The notes: generated by a model from the letters alone, not told the origin. A stretch of 64,000 bases of DNA from Colwellia sp. PAMC 20917 (GCF_001767295.1 NZ_CP014944.1:1674001-1738000), one strand, 5' to 3'; counted from the stretch's first letter, positions 20,962-30,283 are shown. A program made the numbers and translations.

Positions 20962-21540
20962 CTAGCTTTGTAATAATGGCCTAATTTTTTTATCTACAGC
21001 GTCTCGAGCTCTAAATATTCTCGAACGCACAGTCCCAACAGGACAATCCATAATATGTGCTATTTCTTCGTAACTTAACCCTTCTAATTCTCGAAGGTTA
21101 ATTGCCGTTCGTAAATCATTGGGTAGTTGCTCAATGGTCTCAAAAATAACTTTTTTGATTTCATTGGTTAATAATAACTTTTCAGGAGAAGCATTTTCTC
21201 GCAAAGCTTCACCTGAATCATAAATTTCAGCATCTTCTACTTCTATATCAGAGCCCGGAGGTTTTCGATTACTCGCCACCATATGGTTCTTTGCGCAATT
21301 AACGGCTATGCGATAAAGCCAAGTATAAAAAGCACTATCTCCTCTAAAATTAGGTAAAGCTCTGTAGGCCTTAATAAATGCTTCTTGAACTATATCGGGT
21401 ACATCACTGTGATTTTTTACATAACGCGACACTAAATTTGCTACTTTATGCTGATACTTTGTCACCAGAAGGTTAAAAGCATTTTTATCTCCGCGTTGTA
21501 CTCGTTCAACCAATTTTTGGTCAACGTTTATTTCGCTCAT
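20962..21540 (-). CDS. rpoE: RNA polymerase sigma-E factor
   Basis: ECF sigma factor for envelope stress. 192 residues from the ATG chosen here (MSEINVDQKLVERVQRGDK), which matches the E. coli N-terminus. A TTG three codons upstream is possible and lies closer to the AGGAG Shine-Dalgarno. Region 2 contains FNLLVTKYQHKVANLVSRYV and DIVQEAFIKAYRALPNFRG; region 4 contains LRELEGLSYEEIAHIMDCPVG (helix-turn-helix). Heads rpoE-rseA-rseB-rseC and has a sigma-E-like promoter upstream. Confidence 0.96.
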   Translation of the reverse strand: MSEINVDQKLVERVQRGDKNAFNLLVTKYQHKVANLVSRYVKNHSDVPDIVQEAFIKAYRALPNFRGDSAFYTWLYRIAVNCAKNHMVASNRKPPGSDIEVEDAEIYDSGEALRENASPEKLLLTNEIKKVIFETIEQLPNDLRTAINLRELEGLSYEEIAHIMDCPVGTVRSRIFRARDAVDKKIRPLLQS

Positions 21541-21614
21541 CTGAGCCAATACTCCTAATTATTACTTACTTCTAAAATCCGGTTCAACATTTGGCTCATG
21601 GTAAACACATCAAG

Positions 21615-21641
21615 TAGGACTGCACTAATTTGAAAAAGTTC
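21615..21641 (-). promoter_or_regulatory. Putative sigma-E promoter of rpoE
   Basis: On the minus strand GAACTT, 15 bases, then GTCCTA, close to the sigma-E pattern GGAACTT-N15/16-GTCTRA, about 75 bases before the rpoE start. rpoE is autoregulated in the enterics, so the placement fits. Confidence 0.55.
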
Positions 21642-21777
21642 GAAAAAAATTTAAATAAGTCATAAAACTATCCAAATTTCGTCTTTATTTCTAAATACAG
21701 CCCATTTTATCTGTTACCACAGGTGAATAACCGTTAAGATTCCTGCTATATGTAGAATACATTAAAATCATAACTTT

Positions 21778-23376
21778 ATGAACAAACAACACAACTGTGA
21801 CGTATTAATTATTGGTAGCGGTGCCGCGGGTTTAACGCTTGCTTTACATTTAGCAAATAATGCCGATATCGTTGTACTCAGCAAATCCTTGGTTAATGAA
21901 GGTTCAACCTTTTACGCCCAAGGAGGCGTCGCTGCTGTTTTTGATGAGAATGATAGTGTTGCTGCTCATGTAAATGACACTTTAATTGCTGGTGCAGGCT
22001 TGTGTGACCAAGAAATAGTGCAATTTACCGCTGAAAATGCGCGAGCATGTTTGGAATGGCTAATTGGCCAAGGTGTTGACTTTGATCAAGAAGAAGATGA
22101 AAAAGGTGAGTTACGTTACCATCTAACCCGTGAAGGGGGTCATAGCCATCGCAGAATTCTTCATTCTGCTGACGCCACAGGTCAAGCCATTCAGACCACG
22201 TTAGTCGATCAAGTTAAAAATCATCCCCGTATTCGAATCTTTGAACGCTACAATGCGGTTGATTTAGTCTGTGAACAACCAAACGATACCAATAACCAGC
22301 AAAAGCGCTGTATTGGTGCCTACATTTGGAACCGAAATAGCGAATGCGTTGAACGTATATTTGCCCGTAAAACCATTTTAGCGACGGGGGGTGCAAGTAA
22401 GGTCTACCAATATACTTCAAACCCTGATGTTGCCAGCGGTGATGGTATAGCGATGGCGTGGCGAGCAGGATGCCGTGTCGCTAATATGGAATTTAACCAA
22501 TTTCACCCGACATGTTTATTCCATCCTGATGCAGGAAATTTTTTGTTAACGGAAGCATTACGCGGCGAAGGCGCTATTTTACGTCGCCCTGATGGCAGTC
22601 GATTTATGCCAAGCTTCGATGAACGCGCCGAACTTGCACCTCGAGATATTGTTGCCCGCGCTATTGATTTTGAAATGAAGCGCCTCGGCGCTGATTGTAT
22701 GTATTTAGATATTAGCCACAAACCTGCTGATTTTATTAAGCAACACTTCCCTAATATCTATGAAAAAACTCAATCTTTAGGCATCGATATTACCAAACAA
22801 CCTATGCCCGTTGTGCCCGCTGCCCATTACACTTGTGGTGGTGTCATGATTAACAAGCAAGGTAAAACAGATATAGAGAGCTTGTATGCTATTGGCGAAG
22901 TCGCTTATACCGGCTTACATGGCGCTAATCGTATGGCAAGTAATTCGTTATTAGAATGTCTGGTATTTGCTCGCGCGGCGGCATTCGACATAGAACAAAA
23001 AATTGACCGTCAACAGAGTATTGTTGCGTTACCCGCTTGGGATGAAAGTCGCGTGACAAATTCTGATGAAGAAGTTGTTATACAACATAACTGGCATGAA
23101 CTGCGATTATTTATGTGGGACTATGTCGGTATTGTCAGAACAACAAAACGTTTAGAAAGAGCGCTGCACCGTGTTGAATTATTGCAAAGAGAAATAGAAG
23201 ATTACTATCAAAATTTTCGAGTCAGTAATAATTTACTAGAATTAAGAAACTTAGTACAAGTAGCTGAATTAATTATTAGATGTGCGATGGAACGTAAAGA
23301 AAGCCGTGGTTTGCACTACACGCTTGATTATCCTGAATTAAGTCAGGTAGCAACCCCAACTATTCTACGTCCTTAA
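21778..23376 (+). CDS. nadB: L-aspartate oxidase
   Basis: FAD enzyme oxidising aspartate to iminoaspartate, first step of NAD synthesis with NadA. 532 residues. N-terminal FAD loop [54 protein letters not shown] and AAHYTCGGV with substrate and active-site residues; C-terminal helical domain. It is divergent from rpoE across about 230 bases and convergent with ygfX. The NAD gene nadC lies 20 kb away on the same strand. Confidence 0.96.
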   Translation: MNKQHNCDVLIIGSGAAGLTLALHLANNADIVVLSKSLVNEGSTFYAQGGVAAVFDENDSVAAHVNDTLIAGAGLCDQEIVQFTAENARACLEWLIGQGVDFDQEEDEKGELRYHLTREGGHSHRRILHSADATGQAIQTTLVDQVKNHPRIRIFERYNAVDLVCEQPNDTNNQQKRCIGAYIWNRNSECVERIFARKTILATGGASKVYQYTSNPDVASGDGIAMAWRAGCRVANMEFNQFHPTCLFHPDAGNFLLTEALRGEGAILRRPDGSRFMPSFDERAELAPRDIVARAIDFEMKRLGADCMYLDISHKPADFIKQHFPNIYEKTQSLGIDITKQPMPVVPAAHYTCGGVMINKQGKTDIESLYAIGEVAYTGLHGANRMASNSLLECLVFARAAAFDIEQKIDRQQSIVALPAWDESRVTNSDEEVVIQHNWHELRLFMWDYVGIVRTTKRLERALHRVELLQREIEDYYQNFRVSNNLLELRNLVQVAELIIRCAMERKESRGLHYTLDYPELSQVATPTILRP

Positions 23377-23406
23377 TATTAAGTGTTATGCTGAGTTATC
23401 AAAGGT

Positions 23407-23712
23407 TTAATCACCCGAAGTTGGGTTATTTAACTTAACAATAACACGGCATAGCCTTGAATAATGTTTAGCATACAAACTCGTTTTGAAAATAAAGTAG
23501 CTGGGTAAATTCAGTTGCGCGAGACAGTTTTTTAAAAAATGATTTTTCAGCCAGGTAACTTGTGCTGGTAAATTATCTTCAAAGACCAACCAACACCCCC
23601 AAAAACCAATACGACTAGACGCGCTTAACTGCCTTTTACCTTTAGCCGAAAACTGGCATTCACCCATTATATCAAGAGTAAAACTGTTAGGTTCAGTATA
23701 GAACATTCGCAT
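23407..23712 (-). CDS. YgfX (CptA)-like protein without its membrane hairpin
   Basis: Occupies the position of ygfX directly downstream of sdhE, convergent with nadB. From the first ATG after the sdhE stop it gives 101 residues. The beta-rich YgfX segment is recognisable (SFTLDIMGECQFS, GKRQLSASSRIGFWGCWLVF, then AQVTWLKNHFL). YgfX proteins I know start with a two-helix membrane hairpin of about 45 residues; only about 38 bases separate sdhE from this start, so the hairpin is missing. The open frame runs back into sdhE but that part is the sdhE shadow. No good ribosome site precedes the ATG. Could be a decayed gene or a soluble variant. Confidence 0.55.
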   Translation of the reverse strand: MRMFYTEPNSFTLDIMGECQFSAKGKRQLSASSRIGFWGCWLVFEDNLPAQVTWLKNHFLKNCLAQLNLPSYFIFKTSLYAKHYSRLCRVIVKLNNPTSGD

Positions 23713-23749
23713 AAAATTAAATTTATTATGCGTATGCTCAACAATTATA

Positions 23750-24001
23750 TTAAACTTTAACTCGTTTAAGGATAAGTTGCACCATGGCGTTGAGTTCTTT
23801 GTCTTCACAAACTTGATGCCCCATAAACCAAGCAAATAATTCCGGATCTTGCTCTTCCAGTAAACGTTCAAAAACTAGCTTCTCTTTTTCTGAGAGCAAA
23901 TCATAAGCCTCTTCAACGAAAGGCATAAAAAGTATATCTAATTCGAGCATTCCACGACGGCAAGCCCATCTTAAACGCGGTTTATTATCAGTTAAAGACA
24001 T
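23750..24001 (-). CDS. sdhE: FAD assembly factor SdhE
   Basis: Small helical protein that promotes covalent FAD attachment to succinate dehydrogenase and fumarate reductase flavoproteins. 83 residues, standard. The conserved CRRGMLELDILF holds the RGxxE motif needed for flavinylation; FERLLEEQDPELFAWFMG is the second signature. Divergent from ygfZ across 171 bases, as in E. coli and Shewanella. Confidence 0.95.
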   Translation of the reverse strand: MSLTDNKPRLRWACRRGMLELDILFMPFVEEAYDLLSEKEKLVFERLLEEQDPELFAWFMGHQVCEDKELNAMVQLILKRVKV

Positions 24002-24172
24002 GTAACACCCAGTAAAATAAAATTTAGGCTTATTCTAACAAAGTCATTTGCCATTACAATATTGTTTATCAGATCTAGAAAAATAAACTAACGAATATCA
24101 TATACACCTTGAATTTCACAAGAAAGTCCTCATTATTTAAGCTATCAATAAAACAAAAATGCCAATTTAATT

Positions 24173-25159
24173 ATGACAATCTCTGTTGAAAATACCTTAC
24201 CTAGTTACGATAACCTTCCTGATACTTGTATCATTAGTTTAGCTGAATATGGTGCAATTGCTGTACATGGAGCAGAACAAAGTAAATACCTACAAGGACA
24301 AGTGACTTGCGATGTTAATACACTGACAGATAATAACTTATTATTGGGTGGTCATTGCGACGCTAAAGGTAAAGTTTTTTCAGTGTTTAGATTGATAAAT
24401 CGTCAAAATATTCATTTACTTTTACAACCTAAAACCAGTATTAGCCAATCATTAGCCGAACTGAAGAAATTTGGCGTATTTGCCAAAGTAACCATTGAAC
24501 AAGTCACAGATTTAGCTTTTTATGCGGTTGCAGGAAAAAAGGCAACAGAAATACTCCATCAACAGTTTGTTGAATTACCTAATAGTTTAACACCGGTTTT
24601 ACAAGTCGGTAGTACCACTATTGTCTACCTCGCGGGAAAATTAAAACGTTATCTTATAATTGATGAGGCGAAGGCTGCTGAAAAAATCATTAATGACTTT
24701 GCCTTAGTCACTTATTCTCAAGCGCTGTGGAATTTAATCGAAATTAATGAAGGTTTTCCTTTACTAGCACCAGAAACAGTTGCTTCTTATGTGCCACAAA
24801 TGTTGAATTTACAAGCAATTCACGGCATAAGCTTTACTAAAGGCTGTTACTTAGGACAAGAGACTGTTGCTCGCATGCAGTATTTAGGAAAAAACAAACG
24901 CGCTTTATTTTCGTTAAAGAGTAAATCAGCAAATAATGAGTTAATAACCTTGCAAGCAGGTGATATTATTGAGCAACAGTTAGGTGCAAACTGGCGTAAA
25001 GCTGGTGACATCTTAGCGAGCTATATTAGTGATGATGGCATTTATTATCTGCAGGCTGTTTTAGCCAGCGATATCGATAGCACCACAAACTTACGGATTA
25101 AAAACCACGAAAACTCAGCATTAAGCTTAGTAGAATTGCCTTATAACTTAGCGGAATAG
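24173..25159 (+). CDS. ygfZ: tRNA-modifying / iron-sulfur protein YgfZ
   Basis: Folate-dependent protein of the GcvT-like family (IbaG57/COG0354) that supports assembly or repair of certain Fe-S enzymes, including MiaB. 328 residues. The diagnostic motif KGCYLGQE, with the essential cysteine, is followed by TVARMQYLGKNKR. YLQGQVTCDVNTL is the N-terminal family segment. Precedes slyD by 36 bases on the same strand. Confidence 0.93.
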   Translation: MTISVENTLPSYDNLPDTCIISLAEYGAIAVHGAEQSKYLQGQVTCDVNTLTDNNLLLGGHCDAKGKVFSVFRLINRQNIHLLLQPKTSISQSLAELKKFGVFAKVTIEQVTDLAFYAVAGKKATEILHQQFVELPNSLTPVLQVGSTTIVYLAGKLKRYLIIDEAKAAEKIINDFALVTYSQALWNLIEINEGFPLLAPETVASYVPQMLNLQAIHGISFTKGCYLGQETVARMQYLGKNKRALFSLKSKSANNELITLQAGDIIEQQLGANWRKAGDILASYISDDGIYYLQAVLASDIDSTTNLRIKNHENSALSLVELPYNLAE

Positions 25160-25195
25160 TCGCGAGTTACATTTATTTAAAATTTAGGACATATC

Positions 25196-25687
25196 ATGAA
25201 AATTTCAGAAAACAAAGTTGTCGTTTTACACTATGCCGTATCCGACAGCGAAGACACACTCATCGACAGCTCTTATGACCACAGCCCTTTATCTATCATC
25301 CACGGTACAGGTTATCTCATTCCGGGCTTAGAAGATGCTTTAACAGATCATGTTGTTGATGATAAATTCGAAGTCGCAGTTAGCGCTGAAAATGCTTATG
25401 GCGATCGCCACGATGAGTTTGTACAAACCGTACCCAAAAGTATGTTTGAAAGTGTTGAAGATCTTGCGGTTGGTTCACAATTACGTGCAACGACTGATGA
25501 TGGCGAGCAAACAGTTATTGTTATTGATGTCACCGATGATGAAATAACTGTTGACGGAAATCACCCTTTGGCAGGCATTGATTTAAAGTTTGATGTAGAA
25601 ATTTTAGAAGTCCGTGATGCCACAGAAGATGAATTGAAACATGGACATGTCCATGGTGAAGGGGGTTGTGGTCACAACCACGACTAA
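25196..25687 (+). CDS. slyD: FKBP-type peptidyl-prolyl isomerase SlyD
   Basis: Cytoplasmic proline isomerase and chaperone that also binds nickel. 163 residues. FKBP domain with IDSSYDHSPLSIIHGTGYLI and inserted IF (chaperone) domain including YGDRHDEFVQTVPKSMF. The C-terminal tail HGHVHGEGGCGHNHD is histidine/cysteine rich but shorter than in E. coli, so a reduced metal capacity is likely. A long perfect palindrome follows as terminator. Confidence 0.94.
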   Translation: MKISENKVVVLHYAVSDSEDTLIDSSYDHSPLSIIHGTGYLIPGLEDALTDHVVDDKFEVAVSAENAYGDRHDEFVQTVPKSMFESVEDLAVGSQLRATTDDGEQTVIVIDVTDDEITVDGNHPLAGIDLKFDVEILEVRDATEDELKHGHVHGEGGCGHNHD

Positions 25688-25714
25688 TCCTCATATATAC
25701 TGAGTTCGAAAAAT

Positions 25715-25752
25715 AAAAAGCGAAATATAAGTACTTATATTTCGCTTTTTTA
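25715..25752. terminator. Bidirectional terminator between slyD and the RecQ-type helicase
   Basis: Perfect 36-base palindrome with arms aaaaagcgaaatataagt / acttatatttcgcttttt, giving a stem with a gtac tip and U-tracts in both directions. It lies between two convergent genes, 27 bases past the slyD stop. Confidence 0.85.
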
Positions 25753-25766
25753 TTAATTATTTGCCG

Positions 25767-27707
25767 CTAAATATTCATCACACTGATCACTTTTTCACGC
25801 ACTTCTTGATAGCGAATATTTTCACAACAGCCAAAACCAGATAACTGTTTTATTTTATTACGGCTAAAAAGCGGCACGGTTAATCCAGTTAAAAATCGAC
25901 ACATAGTTTCTAAAGATAAAACACCTTTGTGCTTGGTCGACATATGTTCAATAAGTGCCGTTAGCATGTCAACTATCGCAGTGTCATCTGGCAAAATACT
26001 TTCTTGTGAGTAACTTAGCTTAGCAACGTTTCCACGGCATACTGAACAATGTCCACAATTTTCAGGGGTGTTTTTATCATTAAAGTACAAGGATAAATTT
26101 CGACTTAGGCAAGAGGATAATTCAAAGAAGCGCACCAGTGTCGCTATACGTTTTATTTCTTTTTCTTCTTTTTCGACAAAATAATCATGTAGTGACTTAG
26201 CAAGTATATTAGCTGACAATAAGGCCTTGTTAACACTAAATACTTCAGTGATTTTTTTTGTTTCCAAGGTGATCAGTTGCTTCTCTTGTAGGTATTCCAA
26301 AGCCACAATCACTCGGCCACGCTCACAGCCATAATGCTGAAATAGTGCTTCAAAGTCTGGCTCTCCCCATACTTTTTTAAAGCCGCTGTATTTAAAAATA
26401 GTCGCAAGGAAATCTTTGCGTTCACCTTCAAATAAATTTAACACCTCGTCTTTATTGGTGGTAAATTTATATTTAAAATCGGCAAAATATGAAAATAGCG
26501 GTTTAATAACGCCTTGCAGCTCTAACTGAACAAGTAGGGTTCTCATGGGTAATTGGCGGATATTACTAGCATTTGACAGCGATAAACCTTGTAATTCCCA
26601 GCGATCATTTTGGCATTCTTGTTGAATGTTTTTTATAACACATTCAATACCACTCAGTTCGGGTGTATCACCAAAAACAAAATTTTCAACGGTATTTAAC
26701 CCATCTAAATTTGCCAAGGTAATGCAATTTGACGCTAAGCCATCACGCCCTGCTCGGCCAATTTCCTGGCTGTAATTTTCAATTGACTTGGGTAAATCAT
26801 AATGAATAACAAAGCGGATATCTGCTTTATCTATCCCCATGCCAAAAGCAATAGTAGCCACGATGATTTGTACTTTTCCCGACATAAAATCTTCTTGAAT
26901 TTTCTGTCGTTTTTCACTTATAAATCCAGCGTGATAAGGTTGCGCATTCAAACCTTGTTGTGTCAAAAAGTTTGCCACATACTCAGCACTTTGCTGTAAA
27001 GTCACATATACAATGCCACAACCGGTTTGATCAGCGATACTTGTTAGCAATTGTTGATTTTTATCTTTTGTTGAAACCGCTAACACCGACAAATCTAAAT
27101 TTTGACGATAAAAGCCTGTTTGTACGATGTGCTCTGGCAAGATAGCGAATTTAGTAGCCATATCTTGTTTGACTTTTTTGGTCGCTGTTGCCGTCAACAA
27201 AAGTACCAGCGGGATGTTGAGTTCTTGGCGATAGTTAGGGAGTTTTAAATAATCGGGGCGAAAGTTATGCCCCCATTCAGAAATACAATGTGCCTCATCA
27301 ACAACTAACATAGATACATTCACAGACTCAATAAATTGGCGAAAACGCTCATTTTTAAAACGCTCAACCGACACCATAAGAATTTTTATTTTACCTGAAC
27401 GCGTATCCGCCATGACTTGTTGATTTTGCTGTGGCGTTAATGTTGAATCGATGCTTGCCGCTGCTATATTTTTCGTCGCTAAAAAGGCTAATTGATCTTT
27501 CATTAGCGCCAGCAAGGGTGAAACAACAATCGTTAAGTGAGGTAGTTCTATAGCCGCTAACTGATAGCATAATGATTTACCTGAGCCAGTTGGAAATATA
27601 GCGAGAGAAGATTGGCTATTGAGGAGCTGCTCAATCGTTTGCTGCTGTCCATCACGAAAGGCATCAAAACCAAAGATTTGCTTGAGTGAGTTAACAAGAG
27701 ATGACAC
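25767..27707 (-). CDS. RecQ-family ATP-dependent DNA helicase
   Basis: Superfamily 2 3'-5' helicase. 646 residues. Motif 0 FGFDAFRDGQQQTIEQLL, Walker A FPTGSGKSLCYQL, DEAH box VVDEAHCISEWGHNFRPDY, motif III LLTATAT, motif VI IGRAGRDG. A RQC-type zinc cluster is visible (LSSCLSRNLSLYF then ENCGHCSVCRG). No clear HRDC domain at the C-terminus, which is unlike E. coli RecQ, so this may be a paralogous RecQ-like protein rather than the main RecQ. Upstream gap carries the terminator of the porin operon. Confidence 0.88.
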   Translation of the reverse strand: MSSLVNSLKQIFGFDAFRDGQQQTIEQLLNSQSSLAIFPTGSGKSLCYQLAAIELPHLTIVVSPLLALMKDQLAFLATKNIAAASIDSTLTPQQNQQVMADTRSGKIKILMVSVERFKNERFRQFIESVNVSMLVVDEAHCISEWGHNFRPDYLKLPNYRQELNIPLVLLLTATATKKVKQDMATKFAILPEHIVQTGFYRQNLDLSVLAVSTKDKNQQLLTSIADQTGCGIVYVTLQQSAEYVANFLTQQGLNAQPYHAGFISEKRQKIQEDFMSGKVQIIVATIAFGMGIDKADIRFVIHYDLPKSIENYSQEIGRAGRDGLASNCITLANLDGLNTVENFVFGDTPELSGIECVIKNIQQECQNDRWELQGLSLSNASNIRQLPMRTLLVQLELQGVIKPLFSYFADFKYKFTTNKDEVLNLFEGERKDFLATIFKYSGFKKVWGEPDFEALFQHYGCERGRVIVALEYLQEKQLITLETKKITEVFSVNKALLSANILAKSLHDYFVEKEEKEIKRIATLVRFFELSSCLSRNLSLYFNDKNTPENCGHCSVCRGNVAKLSYSQESILPDDTAIVDMLTALIEHMSTKHKGVLSLETMCRFLTGLTVPLFSRNKIKQLSGFGCCENIRYQEVREKVISVMNI

Positions 27708-27734
27708 AAGAAATACCTATTAAATAAATGAGTT

Positions 27735-27782
27735 AAAAAAAACGAATATCAACAGTCACTTTAAAATCACTGTTGATACTCG
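27735..27782 (-). terminator. Terminator of the porin / phosphate-binding protein operon
   Basis: On the minus strand a 14-bp stem cgagtatcaacagt / actgttgatattcg (one G-U pair) followed by TTTTTTTT, 21 bases past the stop of the small periplasmic protein and ahead of the helicase gene. Confidence 0.8.
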
Positions 27783-27802
27783 TTTTATAATAACAGAGTT
27801 AC

Positions 27803-28219
27803 TTAAAAGGTTTTAATCACTTTAACTTTATCACTGACATTAGCAGCATCGATATAGCCAATAGCATCAGGGTTATCAGCAACAAAACTTAAAACATCTG
27901 CATCGTTGTCAAATTCGGCTAAAGGTTTAGCCTTACCAGAGAAAATTAGCTTAGCCCAATAAGATTTAACTTGGTAGCTAGTCTTTTGCAACACTTTGCT
28001 TTCAAACTCTTCTCGAGCGGGACTTTCATCTTTTAAATTGGCTGCCATGACAGAAGCACCGTTAGTAAACGTCTTATTTTTACCTAAAAAAATCCGAGAT
28101 ATGTCTCTGTCGGTAAGCGCACTAGAATTAGCCGGATTAACAATAACAGCAATATCGGCAGAAGCCGTTAAACTAAAGCCTATTGAAAGTAAGATCGCAG
28201 TGACTTTTATGTATTTCAT
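27803..28219 (-). CDS. Small PstS-type phosphate/oxyanion-binding periplasmic protein
   Basis: About 138 residues from the ATG chosen here, which has AGGAG seven bases upstream; the adjacent ATG one codon earlier is possible. Signal peptide MKYIKVTAILLSIGFSLTASA. The mature part resembles one lobe of PstS-like substrate-binding proteins (IAVIVNPANSSALTDRDI, RIFLGKNKTF, YWAKLIFSGKAKPLA, DNPDAIGYID). It is roughly half a normal PstS and no ABC transporter genes are adjacent. Its Shine-Dalgarno overlaps the porin stop codon, so the two are coupled. A substrate of phosphate is family-based inference. Confidence 0.8.
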   Translation of the reverse strand: MKYIKVTAILLSIGFSLTASADIAVIVNPANSSALTDRDISRIFLGKNKTFTNGASVMAANLKDESPAREEFESKVLQKTSYQVKSYWAKLIFSGKAKPLAEFDNDADVLSFVADNPDAIGYIDAANVSDKVKVIKTF

Positions 28220-28229
28220 CATCAATCTC

Positions 28230-29366
28230 CTAAAAAACAGTAACAAGTGAAGTGCGGAATAAACCAGCATCATTAGCACCATTAAGATCATCATTAAAGC
28301 CGGTATATTCAAACTTTAATGATGCAGAGCTATGAAAATCCCAACGTAAACCAACAGTAACATAGCTTGAGTCATTTTTTTGACTAGTTATAACATCTTG
28401 TGTTGGTACTTTTAAAGCATCAAGAGGAGTTCCAGACGGTATAACGCTAGTAAAATCGTTCGCCGCAGTGTCTTCATCAACACCGTAAGTAATGTGTACT
28501 AGGTAACGGTCAAAACGTTTACCTAGCATCACATAATAAGACTCTTCTTCACCTAATAACGTATTATCTATTTTAAGCGTAGTATATTCGCCAACAACTA
28601 AGATGCCTTCATAGTCAATTTGAAAGCCGAGTTCAGTGAACGTTGCTTTGTCTTCAAAAATACGAGTATTGTCTGCAAATTTAGGGTAACCAAAGGCATT
28701 CCAATTATTAGCAAGTCCATCTAATCCTGTTGAAGGTATTGATACATCAGCATTAAAATAAGCAGCTCTCAAGGTTAGCCAATCTCTGTTAAAGGTAGCT
28801 GCGCCACCTAAGATATTATCCATGTTAGGTGATGATTTTTCACCAAAGACTTCAATTTCATCTGAGTTATTACCCGCAATAAAGTGGTAAGTCGTATCAA
28901 ATTCTCCAAGAGTACTGCTGTATATGCCGCTAAGACCGTCAAAAGTATTAAAAATTAAATCGTAAACACCTTTTGGTGGTGTTATCCACGGGTAGGCATA
29001 CGAAACATCTAAAAAGTCTGAGTACATAAAGAAAGGTGCTCTTTGACGCCCAGCCAAAACTCTAAATTTATCGTTTACGTTATAGCTAACGTAGGCCCAC
29101 TCAAATTCAGTATCCCAGTCATTCTCACCACGTGAAACAATTTGTGCAGTAATATCAAGGCCTTCACCTATATTACTTGATGCTTGAATGGCCAGTAATG
29201 AGCCATTTTTAAAGTCAAAAGTATCATTAAAGCCATACAGTGTTTCATCACTCGATGTAGTGATACCACCTGTTATTGAAGCAAAGCCACTTAAATTGAT
29301 ATCTGCTTGAGCCGTATAGGAAATAAAGCTACTAGCAAGCGCTAGTACCGCTATTTTACTTTTCAT
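28230..29366 (-). CDS. Outer-membrane porin-like beta-barrel protein
   Basis: About 378 residues from the ATG with AAGGTGG five bases upstream (a GTG three codons earlier is less likely). Signal peptide MKSKIAVLALASSFISYTAQA, then INLSGFASITGG and alternating aromatic beta strands (FEWAYVSYNVNDKFRVLAGRQ, YYVMLGKRFDRYLVHITYGV) and a C-terminal strand ending in Phe (RTSLVTVF), the usual outer-membrane insertion signal. No Pfam-level subfamily can be fixed by eye; partnership with the phosphate-binding-type protein suggests oxyanion uptake. Confidence 0.82.
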   Translation of the reverse strand: MKSKIAVLALASSFISYTAQADINLSGFASITGGITTSSDETLYGFNDTFDFKNGSLLAIQASSNIGEGLDITAQIVSRGENDWDTEFEWAYVSYNVNDKFRVLAGRQRAPFFMYSDFLDVSYAYPWITPPKGVYDLIFNTFDGLSGIYSSTLGEFDTTYHFIAGNNSDEIEVFGEKSSPNMDNILGGAATFNRDWLTLRAAYFNADVSIPSTGLDGLANNWNAFGYPKFADNTRIFEDKATFTELGFQIDYEGILVVGEYTTLKIDNTLLGEEESYYVMLGKRFDRYLVHITYGVDEDTAANDFTSVIPSGTPLDALKVPTQDVITSQKNDSSYVTVGLRWDFHSSASLKFEYTGFNDDLNGANDAGLFRTSLVTVF

Positions 29367-29510
29367 ATTATCCACCTTAGAGTTTATATTTTTACGTGCT
29401 TATGTTTTATTAAATTTTTTTTATTAAAATCGATTCGTTTACAGGGAAGCTAACCTAATGAAGTGTAGATTAATATATTAAAAATGTTACAGAACAAGTT
29501 TAAAAAATAA

Positions 29511-29861
29511 CTAGATTTCGGCCGCTATGACCGATATTTCAATAAGTAATTCATTTCTTGCCATTGAAGCTTTGACACAAGCTCTTGCAGGAGCAAACCC
29601 CTGAGGGATCCAATTATCCCAAATTTCATTCATTTTTGAAAAATCATTCATATCTTTTATATAAATAGTTGCCGATAGAATATGCTTATTGTCGCTACCT
29701 GCTTGTTCAAGTAATTCATCAACTTTATCTAACATTGAGCGTGTTTGATCTTCAATGCCTTGGCTCGCATCTTTACAAACTTGCCCACATAAATAGATAA
29801 CACCATTGTGCTTAACGATGCGGCTCATTCGTGTTTTTGTTTCTTGCCTAATAATAGTCAT
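29511..29861 (-). CDS. RidA-family (YjgF/YER057c/UK114) protein
   Basis: 116 residues, one RidA domain. Typical family features: [12 protein letters not shown] near the N-terminus, [21 protein letters not shown] helix, and [22 protein letters not shown] with the arginine that binds carboxylates in RidA. RidA members hydrolyse reactive enamine/imine intermediates; this one resembles the Rid subgroups rather than canonical RidA, so the substrate is open. Alone between the porin and the EF-hand gene. The ATG at the far 5' end is used; an internal ATG (MSRIVKHNG) is also plausible. Confidence 0.85.
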   Translation of the reverse strand: MTIIRQETKTRMSRIVKHNGVIYLCGQVCKDASQGIEDQTRSMLDKVDELLEQAGSDNKHILSATIYIKDMNDFSKMNEIWDNWIPQGFAPARACVKASMARNELLIEISVIAAEI

Positions 29862-30064
29862 TTTATTTAGTCATGATTAAATATGTTAAAGTATATACTC
29901 TACTTACTAAAAAATGTAGCTTTGGGACTAGTGCTGTGGAGAAACTTTACGCTAGTAAATAATAAATCACGCTTATTAACGTAATGTTGCAATTAATCAT
30001 TCACAAATAGCACAATAAAAGATAAAGTATTTAGTAGATGTAATACTACTAATAAGGATAACTG

Positions 30065-30283
30065 ATGGACATTAATCAGTGGGTTGATGAACTATTTGAA
30101 TTTTTTGATGAAGATAAAGACGGTGCGATTAGTCGAAGTGAATTTGTTGAATTAATTGACTGTCTTTTGCAAGATAAAGGCATCCGTATGTGTGAGAGTA
30201 TTTTTAATAAATTTGATGTTAATCATAATAATTCAATTTCCAAAGAAGAACTCAAAGCTATGGTCATTGAGTTAGCTTTGTAG
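30065..30283 (+). CDS. Small EF-hand calcium-binding protein
   Basis: 72 residues, two EF-hands. Loop 1 DEDKDGAISRSE and loop 2 DVNHNNSISKEE both have the expected ligand pattern at positions 1, 3, 5, 9 and 12 with Ile at 8. No signal peptide, so cytoplasmic by sequence. Good Shine-Dalgarno AAGGA and a strong terminator show it is a real single-gene unit. Bacterial calmodulin-like protein; role unknown. Confidence 0.85.
   Translation: MDINQWVDELFEFFDEDKDGAISRSEFVELIDCLLQDKGIRMCESIFNKFDVNHNNSISKEELKAMVIELAL

Noticed and set aside
23713-23871. Upstream extension of the YgfX-like frame into sdhE, giving a 154-residue protein
   Set aside because: This part overlaps the well-conserved SdhE coding sequence in another frame and shows no membrane helices.
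29376-29510. Pho box before the porin gene
   Set aside because: Only a weak CTGTAACA half-match; no second half-site at 11-base spacing.
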